DNA from: Streptomyces sp. NRRL WC-3549
Lineage (GTDB): Bacteria; Actinomycetota; Actinomycetes; Streptomycetales; Streptomycetaceae
Assembly: GCF_000721935.1 (NCBI RefSeq)
Contig: NZ_KL585447.1
Location: 11,120 to 17,053, forward strand
Direction of reading: 5' to 3'
Length of the DNA: 5,934 nt
Made by a program: the position numbers and the translations under genes. Positions 5,810 to 5,934 of the stretch are shown one piece after another. Position 1 is the stretch's first letter. Each line of letters begins with the position of its first letter. The notes under the pieces are model-generated. The model was not told the origin of the DNA and ran no database searches. It saw only the letters and a program-made list of their open reading frames with translations.

Positions 5810-5846
5810 AGCAGTGGGCCGATCGGGAGCGGCCCGGTAGGCTGCT
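5810..5846. promoter_or_regulatory. stem-loop next to the allR ribosome site, with embedded TAGGCT
   Basis: GGGCCG (5816-5821) and CGGCCC (5830-5835) pair around an 8-base loop, and AGCAG (5810-5814) pairs with CTGCT (5842-5846) outside. TAGGCT (5838-5843) in the right flank matches the TANNNT -10 pattern and would start the message about 28 bases before the GTG. No good -35 is seen. The pairing could thus be DNA symmetry for a protein or a leader structure from an upstream start. Confidence 0.35.
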
Positions 5847-5863
5847 GCCTTGCCTCCGCTTCG

Positions 5864-5869
5864 AAAGGA
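5864..5869 (+). promoter_or_regulatory. ribosome binding site of the putative allR
   Basis: AAAGGA is 8 bases before the GTG at 5878 and is the main evidence that this partial frame is a real gene start. Confidence 0.6.
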
Positions 5870-5877
5870 CCGTTGAC

Positions 5878-5934
5878 GTGCCGCCGTCCCACGCCAGCAC
5901 ATCCGACTCCAAACCCGCCGGTGCCAGCGGCGGG
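5878..5934 (+). CDS. allR: probable IclR-family allantoin regulator AllR, first 19 codons (3' end outside window)
   Basis: Only the N-terminal 19 residues are present: a GTG start, then PPSHASTSDSKPAGASGG, with the frame open to the last base. This Ser/Ala/Pro-rich leader ending in SGG resembles, from memory, the disordered leader that precedes the helix-turn-helix of Streptomyces AllR proteins. The divergent position beside allB is also where that regulator is known to lie. AllR is an IclR-family repressor of allantoin-use genes. The helix-turn-helix itself is outside the window, so the family cannot be confirmed here. The ribosome site AAAGGA at a fitting distance supports the start. Alternatively this could be another protein with a low-complexity N-terminus. 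Confidence 0.58.
   Translation, partial: MPPSHASTSDSKPAGASGG

Larger units (their letters stand above)
5537..5877. other. 341-base divergent control region between allB and the putative allR
   Basis: No convincing gene lies here. The open frames on either strand lack codon bias for real protein and cross several inverted repeats. The region holds the allB ribosome site and promoter with two overlapping inverted repeats near its left end, then an AT-richer patch (5666-5694) that stands out from the surroundings. A TAGAAT at 5706-5711 could be another -10. A 21-base inverted repeat (5767-5787), a larger stem-loop (5810-5846) and the ribosome site of the divergent gene follow. Confidence 0.7.

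Noticed and set aside
5755..5850. Possible riboswitch upstream of the divergent gene, prompted by the GGACAAAACAGGTCC hairpin
   Set aside because: The pairing is simple and no conserved core of guanidine, purine or other known riboswitch classes could be matched by eye.
5564..5912. Minus-strand open frames of about 100 residues in the allB-allR gap
   Set aside because: They cross the putative allR start, its ribosome site and the inverted repeats. They have no good ribosome site and resemble no family I know.

Overview
The window looks like a chromosomal segment of a high-GC actinomycete, very probably Streptomyces. Coding sequence is extremely GC-rich with G or C at nearly every third codon position. 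GTG starts occur, AGGAG-type ribosome binding sites sit 5-8 bases before most starts, and strong GC hairpins without a T-tract follow most genes. The genus is inferred from this style and from protein resemblance, not from a search.

Layout, left to right: (1) the C-terminal part of a Gfo/Idh/MocA-type dehydrogenase (+), cut by the window edge; (2) a PaaI-type hotdog thioesterase (-), convergent with it across a bidirectional hairpin; (3) a TetR-family repressor (+), divergent from the thioesterase; (4) a RibD-C/dihydrofolate-reductase-family oxidoreductase (-), convergent with the TetR gene; (5) an aldo/keto reductase (+), divergent from it; (6) a small antibiotic-biosynthesis-monooxygenase-fold protein (-), convergent with the reductase; (7) an allantoinase, allB (-); (8) a 341-base control region; and (9) the first 19 codons of a divergent gene (+), probably the IclR-type repressor allR.

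The best-supported functional unit is allB with the divergent gene. Allantoinase opens the allantoin ring as part of purine-nitrogen salvage, and in Streptomyces this pathway is known to be repressed by the IclR-family protein AllR. The intergenic region carries a 17-base inverted repeat overlapping a second inverted repeat, placed on the predicted -10 and start point of allB. A further 21-base inverted repeat lies upstream of the divergent gene. Allantoicase, the usual next enzyme, does not follow allB here. A strong hairpin abuts the allB stop codon and an unrelated monooxygenase gene comes next.

The rest is a run of single genes in alternating orientation: thioesterase/TetR and reductase/reductase as divergent pairs, with hairpins at the convergent ends. 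I see no mobile element, RNA gene, CRISPR array or phage gene, and no clearly new multi-gene system. The most useful leads are the regulatory sites.
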